Source: an uncultured Myxococcales bacterium (GTDB lineage Bacteria; Myxococcota_A; UBA9042). From it: a stretch of DNA of 64,000 bases. Each line of letters begins with the position of its first letter. Position 1 is the stretch's first letter. This document shows positions 18,601 to 27,056 of this stretch, piece by piece. The notes under the pieces were generated by a model. The model was not told the origin of the DNA. It saw only the letters and a list, made by a program, of their open reading frames with translations, and searched no databases. Both the position numbers and the translations under genes were made by a program. The stretch lies in NCBI GenBank assembly GCA_903840165.1, contig CAIMEY010000029.1, forward strand, positions 1 to 64,000, written 5' to 3'.

Positions 18601-18651
18601 GTTGAGCTGCGCGCGGATGGCCTAGGTAGTTCGGTGCGCGTGCTGGCTTGA
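15604..18651 (+). CDS. sbcC: Exonuclease SbcCD, ATPase subunit SbcC
   Basis: Rad50/SMC-like ATPase partner of SbcD, 1015 aa. The start is the ATG overlapping the sbcD stop. Walker A GPTGAGKTSLLDAICF is near residue 37, and the Q-loop sequence VVLPQGAFRQLL near residue 152. A long Ala/Gln/Leu-rich coiled coil fills the middle, with a zinc-hook turn at CVVCGSC about residue 505. The hook has Val where CPxC is usual, plus an extra Cys. The C-terminal lobe has signature LSGGEGFLASLALALG and Walker B LDALFIDEGFGALD. All catalytic parts are intact, so the complex should be active. Confidence 0.95.
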   Translation: MKPLRLTMQAFGPFAQKETVDFERLPARAPFTISGPTGAGKTSLLDAICFALFGETSGGERKSGEMRSHYAEKQVPTEVCLTFALGADVWRVTRRPKVGEGNGQGEFAELEQQIDATNWQSTMHKLKEIDKKIKDLLGFDVGQFRQVVVLPQGAFRQLLTASSTQREAILKQLFGTHLYERVQKVLTEQATALGQQCGQVQTRRQTLLETHGVKTVPEVNLLEISVSQQTDRAKKTAIAMARVREQAEANLQAGVQAQQKLADQRKAADVLANILLEQPEQQARLDAIQAAQKAQAVEASHAVVQAAQANVLELNKQVDIGLDRRNELLPQDAACQAALVAQQQRQGERDQWMAQASELEKKRSKVKELDAATLQTVAHKKGLAQQQAAVQRQDKAVRDLEISLPTLRDQSQRLQTLAAGLAGKRAHVEKLKRVQGLHRSWQAELGKVVELNNAVAMANMTVDGANDQAHKAARAHDACDFAWIRGQASRLATALVDGEPCVVCGSCTHPAPAPTAATTPTDAQLAQSKAVSTQAQAAAADAAQGLAVIKARLVAVQEAVIKAENDFLAEGVALEDASDGAVQTAVTAVQQAQRAEAGLGAAQLAVDKAEKDLDQGRVQLGVLQQALGVGQTELAVLDQKIAELEKDLPDSCRTLAALDLAHARCVDQAKQLADGLQEAQRKATTIAGELTAAVAKLEAAQHSLDQARQHDERTTQARTKILEQQGFASLQAWQAVRLSPTDLGLRQTEAAAWQNRLAKLRGIAEKAAEVAAGIAAPALPELQALADQARSADEAAQQARAESGERLRQLRRTIAQLHELDLESGELERRYSVVKGLAATCSGENPKGLPLQRFVLAGLLDDVLRAASVRLVQMTRGRYSLLRKEEITDKRFSFGLDLEVLDAYTGQQRPATTLSGGEGFLASLALALGLSDVVQGYSGGIRLDALFIDEGFGALDTDTLELAIQALVELTSGPAAAGRMVGVISHVPELKARLAKGIEVELRADGLGSSVRVLA

Positions 18652-18687
18652 GGTGTCCGCCGGGCGTCGAATTCGCCAGTTGCTGCC

Positions 18688-19248
18688 TTAATACCCAAGC
18701 GTAATCGGCGTTTGCACGACGCCACCTTGCTGGCTCATCGGAAAGCGAAGGGCATAGACCACCAAGTCGCAGCAGGCCAGGAGATTCTTATAATTCTCAT
18801 CAGTTCGCGGCGCACCCCATAGCACGTCGTGCACCACGCCGGTCGCGCCGATGGCAACGCGGGGCCGCAGGAGCAGGGCTACTCCGTCGCGGCCTTCATT
18901 TTCCATATAGCAGGCCTGCAGTTTGCTCGCTGTCGCGTTGATCAAGGCCGCGGCCTTCTGGCGATCCAGGGCGTGGCCGGCCGGGTCCGCAGGGTCTTGG
19001 CCACAACTGCTGACGCGTTCGGCCGACAGGGGCTCGGCATCGCGCGCTTTGGGGAAGTGCGTTAAGTACTGAAGGGATGCCTCGCAGAATGCCTTCTTCC
19101 AACGCATTCCCCTCGCTCCCTTGGACGCCGCGCCGTGGGCCTCTTTGGCACGCCTGAGGCACAGCGCCCAACTGCTGATTAGTCGGGCAGAATTGATCAC
19201 CGTCATCGGTCCAAATGCCAACACGCCGCAGTCGCCACAGCCGACCAT
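18688..19248 (-). CDS. Small AgmX/PglI C-terminal-domain protein
   Basis: An open frame of 186 codons on the minus strand. The last 90 residues (AAALINATASKLQACYM, the RPRVAIGATGVVHDVLWG strand region, ACCDLVVYALRFP, GGVVQTPITLGY) fit the TonB-like AgmX/PglI C-terminal domain common in Myxococcota exported proteins. The start is uncertain. ATG 19248 directly follows an in-frame stop, and ATG 19107 has a better ribosome-binding site (GGGAG, 8 nt). Neither start gives a signal peptide, unusual for the family, so the gene may have lost its N-terminus. It faces the broken helicase gene and its 5' part overlaps that gene's apparent frame. Confidence 0.6.
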   Translation of the reverse strand: MVGCGDCGVLAFGPMTVINSARLISSWALCLRRAKEAHGAASKGARGMRWKKAFCEASLQYLTHFPKARDAEPLSAERVSSCGQDPADPAGHALDRQKAAALINATASKLQACYMENEGRDGVALLLRPRVAIGATGVVHDVLWGAPRTDENYKNLLACCDLVVYALRFPMSQQGGVVQTPITLGY

Positions 19249-22200
19249 CTACCTGGGTGATCTGGTTGATCGGCCTGAGCTTTTATGCGATCTCGAAGCC
19301 CAGACTCCGGGTACCACCGAGGCGATGCGCGCCCTGGTCCACGAGCGCATGGCGCACAAACTCGGCGGACAGCCGGCCTTGCTGCTGGACGAGCCGGACA
19401 ATCACCTGCCGCCCCAAGGTGCTTCGGCCCTTGCCTACACCGATTGGGCCAACGCGCATGGCTGTTAGCCCCTGCTGCAATTGGCCTGGCACAGGCTGCC
19501 GGACATCGCCAAGGCTAACGGCGGCCTGTACTACCCCAGGGAAACCACGGTGGCCCAGTTGCTGACAAGCCCAGCGCCCGCCGGAGGGACGGCGGTGCAG
19601 TTGGACCGCCAACAACGCTGGATTCGCGCATGGTTAGACGCGGGGGCGACCTGGATTCGTCTTGCTAGCGCTTGGCCCCAGTTGCAGCACGCGCCAACGC
19701 CGCAGCCCGGCACCGATGCAGCTGTCGGCCTGCTCATCGACCGCCTGTGGCACTGGCGCACCGATCGCCTGATGCACGGAGCCCCGCCAGTGCCCGCGCC
19801 CTGGGGCCGAATGGACGTACATTCTACCAGGGCAAAATGCTGTCCGTCGGCTTTGAGGAGGCGCCTTGGTGCATCGCGCGTCATCAGTATCTGACCATCG
19901 AGGACACGCGTCTGAGCCAGGAGGAGAAGGACCTCGGGCGAGCTGGCAACCTAAAATTTCAATGGTCCTGCAGTATTCACGGTGAGCGGGACTGTCCTGG
20001 CGCCTTGGCCCTGGTCGAGCAACTGCTGCACGACCTAAGCCATGCGCAGCCCGGCGATCCGCTGGAACAGCACGCGGCGAAAATCGCTTCTCCACTATGG
20101 CGTGACACCTTGGTTGCACTGACGAATCTGCCGCTTGGCACGGATTACGATGAAAAGGCTTCGGCGCGTCCTGAGTCGGTAAAACCTTTGCCCCAAGGCA
20201 TCTTGCGCTGGAAGCTGATGGTTGACAAAGATGGCCGGCCCCTATCCATCGGCATGGTCATTCAAATCCCGAATAAAAAGAAGGGATTTAAGACAACCAA
20301 TGTGCCCATGGCGCGCTATCTTGCGCTGGCCCAGGAGCGCGGCACGCCGGAGGATATGGGCCTAGCCGAATTGGCCCATACGCAGTCTCTGCTGGGACAC
20401 CACAGCTACTGGCATAGCGAAGTACTTTGGCAGGGTTTCTGGCGGCTCTTGCTTGCGCTGGCGGCGTTGCTGGTGGGCGATGCGCAGCAGTTGTACGCCC
20501 TCAAGCGTATGAGGTCCAGGATAATCATAACACCTTGTGATCACGATGAAATAAGTGTAACACCGGCCAGTGACACCGGCCAGTTGGCATGGATCGATGT
20601 GCCGGCCATGCCCGTCTCCACCGGCCCAATTTTGCTGCGCGAGGCATCGAGCCAATCCTACCAACTACTTGACTTGCCTAGCGAAACTCGCCCCATTCTC
20701 CGGCAGTTGCGCCGGTGCGACGGTCGGTTTCCTCACGCGACCTTGGACCAGGTGCTCAAGAGCCTGGGCGGCCACCCGGAACTGCCGGTAGACGTGCACC
20801 GCGACATCGCCGGCCAAGAAATCAGGCATTTTGTCCAAATGGCGAGCGGAGTTGCGTCCCATTGGCGAAGCGGGCATCGCCATCGCGCTGCGACTGCGGC
20901 TCAAGGGCACGGGCGAACATCCCTGGCAGTCCGCCTGGCTGCTACCTGGACAGGGCTTGGCGCAGCTGTCGATGCTGATGGGGGGGCAGCGCGTCTGCGC
21001 GTCCCGCGATTTTCCCGCCGAGCTTGATCGCGCCAACCGCTTAGTAGGCCTGCTGAATCTGCCGCCGGGCGATTCGGAACTGCCCTTTACGACGCTGGTG
21101 AAAGATGCCGATTGTGCAGCCGATCTGCTGCTGGCACTGACCGATCCAGCCCTGGGGCTGGAGGTTTACCGGCCCGAGGGGGCCCGAGCGCGGACAGTCA
21201 GACCGGCAGATGCTGAGGACCTGGGCCTTCACCTGCGGGCTGGTCGCGACTGGTTCGACGTCAAAGGCGGCGTGACGGTGGACGAGGTGCATGTGCCCAT
21301 CGCCCGCCTGCTCGAACTGTTGCGCAGCGGACGACGGACTGTACCGGTGGACGCGAACACGCTGATTTACCTCTCTGAATCGCTGCGGCGGACCCTGGCC
21401 CGGTTGGCCGATGTCGCCCATTGCAAGCGTGCGGGCGTGCAAGTGGGGCTGGTGCATGTGCCGGCGCTGGCTGACCTGGGACCCGGGGTCGAGGTGCCTC
21501 TGGCATGGCGGGCGATGGCCCAACGCCTAGCCCAAGCGCCCCGCATTGTACCCAGACAACCCGATGGATTGAAAGCCGAACTTCGACCCTTCCAAATCGA
21601 AGGCATGCATTGGCTGCAGCGCATGGCCCACTGGGCGCCGGGAGCCGTGCTCGCCGATGACATTGGCCTAGGGAAGACCGTGCAGGCACTGAGTCTTCTG
21701 CTGCATCGGCAGGCCCTTGGCCCGGCGCTGGTGGTGGCGCCGCTGACCTTGGCGAGCAACTGGCAGCGGGAGCAAGAGCGGTTTGCGCCTGGGCTAAGGC
21801 TGCGTTGGCTCAAGACCACGAGCGACAAAGAACGCCAGAAACTCAAGTCAGGACAGGTGGTTTGGGCAAGTTGGGACCTCATGGCTCAGCGTATCGATGC
21901 GCTGGCTCCCATGCAATGGGCGACGCTGGTACTCGATGAAGCCCAGGCCGCCAAAAACCCGTCGACGCGGCGAGCGCAGTCGCTGTTTTCGCTGCAAGCA
22001 GGCTTTGGTCTTGCACTTTCCGGCACGCCGGTGGAGAACCGCATTGCCGAACTGTGGAGCCTGATGCGCGCGACGGTGCCGGGTCTGCTGGGCGGCTGGG
22101 CGGCTGGGCGTCCTTTCGCGATGACATGGGCGAGGCGGTTGAGCTCAGAGGGGAAAAATGGGCAACCCAGCGCTTGGCCCGGGTGATTCAACCCTTGCCG

Positions 22201-22968
22201 CTGCGACGGACCAAGCGCGAAGTCGCCAAGGATCTGCCTGAAACGACTGAAATTACGATAGAAATCGAGTTACCGCCGGACCAAAGAGCGATGTATGCAG
22301 AGCATCGCCAAGCCGTGCTGCATTCCCTGAGCGACCCGACTAGCCCGATGCCACCGGCCAAAAGGAAGATGTTGGTGCTGCCAGGCCTGATGCGCCTGCG
22401 GCAACTGGCGTGTCATCCCCAACTCATTGATGCAGAAGCGCCTTTGACGTCGGCCAAACTGACGGTGCTCCTTGAAAAGTTGCTGGAACTGCACCAGCAG
22501 GGGCACCGCGCGCTGGTCTTTAGCCAGTTTACTCGACACCTTCGCTTGGTCCACGCAGCCTTGGAGCAGCCTGGGCTGATCTGCGGCTACCTTGACGGCA
22601 AAATGGCGGAACGAGAGCGCCATGCCGCCGTTCCAGCGTTCCAGGCCGGACGGGGCGATGTGTTTTTGCTGTCGCGCAGGGCCGGTGGCGTCGGACTCAA
22701 TCTAACATCAGCGAGTTACCTATTCCTCCTGGACCCGTGGTGCAATCCGTCCGTGGAGGATCAGGCCGCCGCTCGGACCCACCGCATTGGCCAAACCCAG
22801 GCGGTGACCGTCCACCGGCTTGTGGCCAAAGAGCCTGTAGAGGAAGCGATTTTGGCGCTGCAGGCCGAAGAGCGCAAGATGGTGGACCGGGTCCTAGACG
22901 GCACGGGCGCGGCCTCCAAGATTGGGGATGCGGAGTTGCTGGCGGTCCTGATGGATAAGGCGGCTTAG
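19121..22968 (+). pseudogene. Broken SNF2-family helicase gene
   Basis: Four overlapping frames together encode about 1280 codons of a Swi2/Snf2 DNA translocase. The C-terminal half keeps Walker A DDIGLGKTVQALSLL, DEAQAAKN (motif II), LSGTPVENRIAELWS (III), AGGVGLNLTSAS (V) and HRIGQT (VI). An N-terminal SWIM-like Cys/His patch (CSIHGERDC) is also visible. The gene is interrupted by an in-frame TAG at 19466-19468. A frameshift near 19.80-19.83 kb (net loss of 1 nt) and another near 20.83 kb (net gain of 1 nt) follow. A third, at 22092-22107, is caused by an 8-bp tandem duplication. The 5' end is unclear because the first 130 bp overlap the antisense AgmX/PglI gene. No full-length protein can be made. 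Confidence 0.85.
22092..22107 (+). repeat. 8-bp tandem duplication that shifts the helicase frame
   Basis: GCGGCTGG occurs twice head to tail (22092-22099 and 22100-22107). Removing one copy restores a continuous frame reading LLGGWASFRDDMGEAVEL across the junction. The duplication therefore identifies both the position and the mechanism of this frameshift. Confidence 0.9.
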
Positions 22969-23101
22969 CCCGGGAGGACGACCGGACGTCTTTACCCTTT
23001 GTTTCGCCGGGGTACACCGCCCATTGCGCCGATCCGTTCGAGTTGACACGCCCCTTGGCCTCGCGCACAGTCCTTGGCAGACCCGCAGGAGTGCACAGGA
23101 C

Positions 23102-23755
23102 ATGGCACCAAGTAAAAACCCGAATATTCAAGAGAAATTATCCAGAGCCATCCCCTGCGCAACCGAGGCTGCCGCCGAGTCTCGCTGCCGTGTCGTGGCC
23201 CCTGTTGTCCTGTGCGCGGTCCTTGCCCTCGGCCTGGGCTGCTCCGGAGCCGAAACCGACGGTGGTGCCCCGGGCGGCGAGCAACAACCCCGCGTAATGA
23301 CTGGCATGATCGAGGTCCACAACCGCGTTCGTGCCAGCGTCGGCGTGCCGCCCTTGACTTGGTCGCCTACCTTGGCCAGCTACGCCCAGGCGTGGGCTGA
23401 ACATTTGGCCAGCGACGGCTGCCGCATGGTCCACCGCAGTCACGCGGGCAACAACCCGCTGAAAGCAGGTGAAAACCTGTACTGGGCCAGTCCCACGCGC
23501 TGGAGCGACGGACGCAGCGAACCACAGCGTATCGCGCCCGAACAACCACCCGCAGCTTGGGCCGGCGAGGGCAGCGACTACGACCTCGGCAGCAACCGCT
23601 GCGCAGAGGGCAAAGTCTGCGGCCATTACACCCAAATGGTGTGGGCCAGCAGCCGGCAGGTTGGGTGCGGCAGCCAACTGTGCGCCGACGGCGGGCAGAT
23701 CTGGGTCTGCAACTATGATCCTCCAGGCAATTGGGTCGGTCAGCGCCCCTATTGA
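23102..23755 (+). CDS. CAP/SCP-domain (PR-1-like) lipoprotein
   Basis: A 217-aa secreted protein. ATG 23102 is taken, with AGGA/AGGAG just upstream; the frame extends to 23024. A long N-region precedes a hydrophobic segment with lipobox LALGLGC (Cys47). The mature part is a complete CAP domain: VHNRVRASVG (first His), WAEHLASDGC, AGENLYWA (Glu), CGHYTQMVWASSRQVGC (second His, CAP1 motif) and WVCNYDPPGNWVGQRPY (CAP2 motif). Bacterial CAP proteins are extracellular and bind lipids or act as putative proteases; the activity here is not determined. It lies 130 bp downstream of the helicase pseudogene and appears intact. Confidence 0.88.
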   Translation: MAPSKNPNIQEKLSRAIPCATEAAAESRCRVVAPVVLCAVLALGLGCSGAETDGGAPGGEQQPRVMTGMIEVHNRVRASVGVPPLTWSPTLASYAQAWAEHLASDGCRMVHRSHAGNNPLKAGENLYWASPTRWSDGRSEPQRIAPEQPPAAWAGEGSDYDLGSNRCAEGKVCGHYTQMVWASSRQVGCGSQLCADGGQIWVCNYDPPGNWVGQRPY

Positions 23756-24385
23756 CCGTTAGGCGGCGATGGCCGCTGCTGAGGGCGAGACACGGCGACT
23801 CGGACCCAGCCGGCGGCCTGAGCCGGGCACGCACGCAAAGTCCCCTTAAATACGCAGGAAATAGCGAAAACCTGGTTACACCGACGCCCGATGGGCTCCG
23901 TTGGGACCAGCCCGCGACCAGGCGCGCCGCATCCCACCCCGTGCGGGAACACCAAATAGCCATTCGTTTCCAAGACCTTATGAATGATCGCCCGTTTCTT
24001 GCGCTGATCACTAAGATTCGGCGATGAAATACAAGGCGTTCCTCAGTCCACCCCGGTGCAAGTCGATTTCGTGACGGACGGGGATGCCAACAGGCGACAA
24101 ACCGCGACGAAAGTTGAAAAGAATGACCAAGGACGATACTTGTCCACCTGTCAAGCCCAAGACCGCGCCAAATGCAACATAGGCGGCCCGCTGGGCGACA
24201 TGATATCGTTCCGTCGCAGCCACTTTCATCAGTGGCAGCCCGCCCGACACGGCCAAGGACGCCGGCCCTCAGAAGCAGGGGCACTCAACACCCACTGAAG
24301 TATATGTCCGCAAAAATAATAGGTGATCGCCATCAGACTGATTTTTGGCATTCCGCTACCGTCCCGCTAGGCAAATGATGGGCCT
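23756..24385 (+). other. 630-bp stretch without an intact gene
   Basis: No intact gene was recognised. The left third shows nothing. The right half contains, on the minus strand, two short frames that would join into one small membrane protein if a frameshift were removed (separate entry). Base composition is a little more AT-rich than the neighbouring coding DNA around 24.30-24.36 kb. Confidence 0.5.
24011..24351 (-). pseudogene. Possible frameshifted small membrane-protein gene
   Basis: From ATG 24351 the minus strand encodes MPKISLMAITYYFCGHI and LQWVLSAPASEG. It then loses the frame near 24.26 kb, where a second frame continues with PLMKVAATERYHV, AYVAFGAVLGLTGG and VSSLVILFNFRRG to a TAG at 24011. 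Joined, these give about 110 residues with two or three hydrophobic segments and ordinary codon use. No family was recognised and the ribosome-binding site is weak, so this could also be chance. It is listed because it adjoins another pseudogene. Confidence 0.3.
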
Positions 24386-25219
24386 ATGACGCGACGCACC
24401 GGCATAGAAATGGCTTATCAACTCTGGCTCCGGCAAGTCGGGGCGCGGATGCGTGAAGCCCGGCATCTGCGCGGCTGGACGCAGGTGCAGGCGGCCCAGG
24501 CCTGCCGCGTCGACATCAAGCAGGTGCAGGACTTTGAGCACGGTCGCCGCCCGCTGAGTACCCGTAGCCTATTCGCCATCGCCTTGGGCCTGCAAGTCCC
24601 CGTCCACACGCTGATTCCAACGCCCGATGAGGTTCAAGAGGGGAGCGAGCTAACGCCGCAGCCTCGCCTGGCCAGTCCATTGTATCTTCAGGAGGATCCT
24701 TACCAGCTGCGCGCGCTGTCGGCGGCCGGCTGGCGTTTGATCCATGCCAACGCAGACTCGCGACCTCTGCGTGCCGTCGCCGTCTTCGATGGCTCAGCCC
24801 CTACTGGATTGCCTGGTGAGAATTCTGCTTGCATCATCCTGGCTTGGGCATTACCGCCCACGGGAATTCGTCGGTCACGGCAAGGGCATTTCCTAGTGCG
24901 GTCCTCGTGTGCCGCCTCTAGCTCAGGTGCCGCCTCTGCCGCGGGCGCAAGCTCAAATAGCTATGAAAATTCGTGGGTTTTAGCCCATGACCCGCCGATT
25001 GAGCCCCTGCTCGGCAAGATAGTTTTGCTGCGCGAACCTGCCGTACAGAATGGCGCTCCCGGCCCCGTGGTATGTCGGCGTGTTGGAGCTCTGCAACTCG
25101 TTGACCATATTGTCCAATTGCGCCTTGACAGCCTCGAAGGCGGACAGTCAGGACGCTGGATCCAGGTCGCCCCGCACCTGCCGTCGCCGCTACTGGGCGA
25201 AGTGCTGTGGATTGTCTAG
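24386..25219 (+). CDS. XRE-family helix-turn-helix regulator
   Basis: A 277-aa protein with an N-terminal Cro/C1-type helix-turn-helix at about residues 16-72 (VGARMREARHLRGWTQVQAA, then VDIKQVQDFEHGRRPLSTRS). The C-terminal 190 residues are not clearly assignable. A Ser/Ala-rich stretch around 178-195 is low-complexity. The final 80 residues (LLGKIVLLREPAVQ, VVCRRVGALQLVDHIVQL, LLGEVLWIV) loosely resemble the beta-rich S24/LexA-type fold of phage-like repressors, but no clear Ser-Lys dyad was found. Start ATG 24386 has no good ribosome-binding site; ATG 24410 is an alternative. It sits between decayed sequence and an AT-richer leader, so it could be a remnant of a mobile element's regulator. 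Confidence 0.7.
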   Translation: MTRRTGIEMAYQLWLRQVGARMREARHLRGWTQVQAAQACRVDIKQVQDFEHGRRPLSTRSLFAIALGLQVPVHTLIPTPDEVQEGSELTPQPRLASPLYLQEDPYQLRALSAAGWRLIHANADSRPLRAVAVFDGSAPTGLPGENSACIILAWALPPTGIRRSRQGHFLVRSSCAASSSGAASAAGASSNSYENSWVLAHDPPIEPLLGKIVLLREPAVQNGAPGPVVCRRVGALQLVDHIVQLRLDSLEGGQSGRWIQVAPHLPSPLLGEVLWIV

Positions 25220-25482
25220 AACCCTGAACGCGAAGCTCCTTGCCGGCTCGCCGGACAGTATTTCCTTTTAATTTCAAATCTTTACACATCTCATGGCCCG
25301 CGCGTGCGGTTCACCCAGGGTTACGTGATTGGGGCGATTGTTCGCTTGGGGCCCGCAGCACCCGCGCTCGAAGCGTTTTGCGCCGTCATCTCGCGTCCAT
25401 GGCCCTATGTCCATTGCCCGCCGCGCACCTTTCACGCTAGCCTACCGCTCCGCAGCGCACCCGACGCGCCTGGTAGCAGCCC

Positions 25483-27030
25483 ATGACCATCCTGAATTCA
25501 TACCTTTGCGATAAATGGCAAGCCGGCTCGGACCCGCAGACGCCGCTGTATGACGCGACGACGGGCCTAGTCGTTGCGCACGCCTCGTCCCACGGGCTGG
25601 ATTTGGGCGCGGCGCTGCACCACGCGCGCACCGTCGGGGGGCCTGCCCTGCGGCACTTGACCTTCGCCCAGCGGGGCGAGCTGCTGATGTCCCTGTCCCA
25701 GGCCCTGCATGAACACCGCGACGCCCTCATCGAAGCCTCGCGCAGCAACATGGGCACCACGCGCAGTGACGCCAAGTTCGACCTCGACGGCGCCATGGGC
25801 ACGCTGGCCTATTACGCCGGTGTGGCCAAGCAACTAGGCGACAAAACAGTGATCTTGGACGGAGATCAGATTCAGTTCTCGCGCTCCAAGCGCTTTCTCG
25901 CCCAGCACATCTTCAGTTCGCGCCGCGGCGTCGCCATCCACATCAACGCCTTCAACTTTCCGGCATGGAATCTTTGCGAAAAAGCGGCGTGCGCCTTGCT
26001 CGCGGGCGTGCCGGTGTTGGCCAAACCGGGAACGGCGACGGCGCTTCTCTCCGTGCGCATCGTCGAGATTTGGGTCGACAAGGGCATTGCGCCCCTTGGA
26101 ACCCTTCAACTATTGACGGGTTCAGCCGGTGACCTGCTCGACCATGTCGGCCCCCAGGACTGCATCGTCTTTACCGGTTCGGGCAGCACCGGCCAGCAAA
26201 TCCGCAGCCATCCCAAGGTGCTAGCACACAACGTGCCTGTCAATGTCGAGGCAGATTCCCTCAACGCTGCCGTGCTAGGGCCGGACGTCGAACCCGGTTC
26301 GGACACCTTTGGCATGTTCATCAGCGAAGTCGCGCGCGAGATGACCCAAAAGGCGGGCCAAAAATGTACCGCAATTCGCCGCATTATCGTTGCCACAACG
26401 GCGCTTGAAGCCGTGCGGGAGGCGCTGGTCGAGCGGCTGCGCGACGTCATCCTTGGCGATCCAGCCGACAGTCGCACAACCTTAGGGCCTCTGGCCGGAC
26501 CGGCGCAGGCTCGGGATGTAGCTGCAGGTCTTGCGGAATTGGCCAAGAACGCCGAACTCATCTATGGCGGGCAAACCGAGGTTCCGGGACATGGGTACTT
26601 TGTGGCCCCCCACCTGTTCCTCAGCACCCTGGGCAAAGATGCGCCTTTTGTCCATGAACACGAGGTCTTTGGCCCGGTCGCCACCCTACTACCGGTCGCG
26701 GGAGACGCCCAAGGGGTCATCGACGTCGTTGCGGCGGGGGGCGGCGGCCTAGCCTGCAGCCTCTTTAGCGACGACGCAGCCTGGGCGGGCGAAGTCCTCG
26801 CGGGCATCGCTCCGTATAGCGGGCGGATTTATTGGGGAAGTGCCAAAGTCTACGACCAGGGAACCGGCCACGGCGCGGTCATGCCCCAACTCGTTCACGG
26901 CGGCCCCGGCAAGGCGGGCGGCGGCGAGGAACTGGGCGGCGAACGCGGCCTACGCTTCTACTTACAACGCACGGCAATTCAAGGCGATACTCAGCTCTTG
27001 CGCAGCGTTTTCGGGCGCATTGCCGACTAG
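25483..27030 (+). CDS. PaaZ/BoxD-like aldehyde dehydrogenase
   Basis: An NAD(P)-dependent aldehyde dehydrogenase of 515 aa. It resembles the dehydrogenase half of PaaZ and stand-alone BoxD enzymes, which oxidise the ring-cleavage CoA-semialdehyde in aerobic phenylacetyl-CoA or benzoyl-CoA breakdown. Motifs seen are INAFNFPAWNLCEKAA (nucleotide/substrate pocket), FTGSGSTGQQI, VNVEADSLNAAVLG (general-base Glu), QKAGQKCTAIRR (catalytic Cys) and HEHEVFGPVATL. The C-terminal MaoC-type hydratase of full PaaZ (about 680 aa) is absent. No other aromatic-degradation gene is nearby, so the physiological substrate is uncertain. It converges with lexA. Confidence 0.85.
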   Translation: MTILNSYLCDKWQAGSDPQTPLYDATTGLVVAHASSHGLDLGAALHHARTVGGPALRHLTFAQRGELLMSLSQALHEHRDALIEASRSNMGTTRSDAKFDLDGAMGTLAYYAGVAKQLGDKTVILDGDQIQFSRSKRFLAQHIFSSRRGVAIHINAFNFPAWNLCEKAACALLAGVPVLAKPGTATALLSVRIVEIWVDKGIAPLGTLQLLTGSAGDLLDHVGPQDCIVFTGSGSTGQQIRSHPKVLAHNVPVNVEADSLNAAVLGPDVEPGSDTFGMFISEVAREMTQKAGQKCTAIRRIIVATTALEAVREALVERLRDVILGDPADSRTTLGPLAGPAQARDVAAGLAELAKNAELIYGGQTEVPGHGYFVAPHLFLSTLGKDAPFVHEHEVFGPVATLLPVAGDAQGVIDVVAAGGGGLACSLFSDDAAWAGEVLAGIAPYSGRIYWGSAKVYDQGTGHGAVMPQLVHGGPGKAGGGEELGGERGLRFYLQRTAIQGDTQLLRSVFGRIAD

Positions 27031-27056
27031 GTCAGCCAACGCCGCGGGCCATCCGT

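Noticed and set aside
23367..24284. 305-codon minus-strand frame across the CAP-domain gene
   Set aside because: Antisense to a complete CAP domain; Arg/Trp/Cys-rich composition typical of shadow frames.
25240..25290. GCCGGCTCGCCGG hairpin after the XRE gene considered as a terminator
   Set aside because: The stem is only 4-5 bp with a 2-4 nt loop, and the following T-rich stretch is distant and interrupted.
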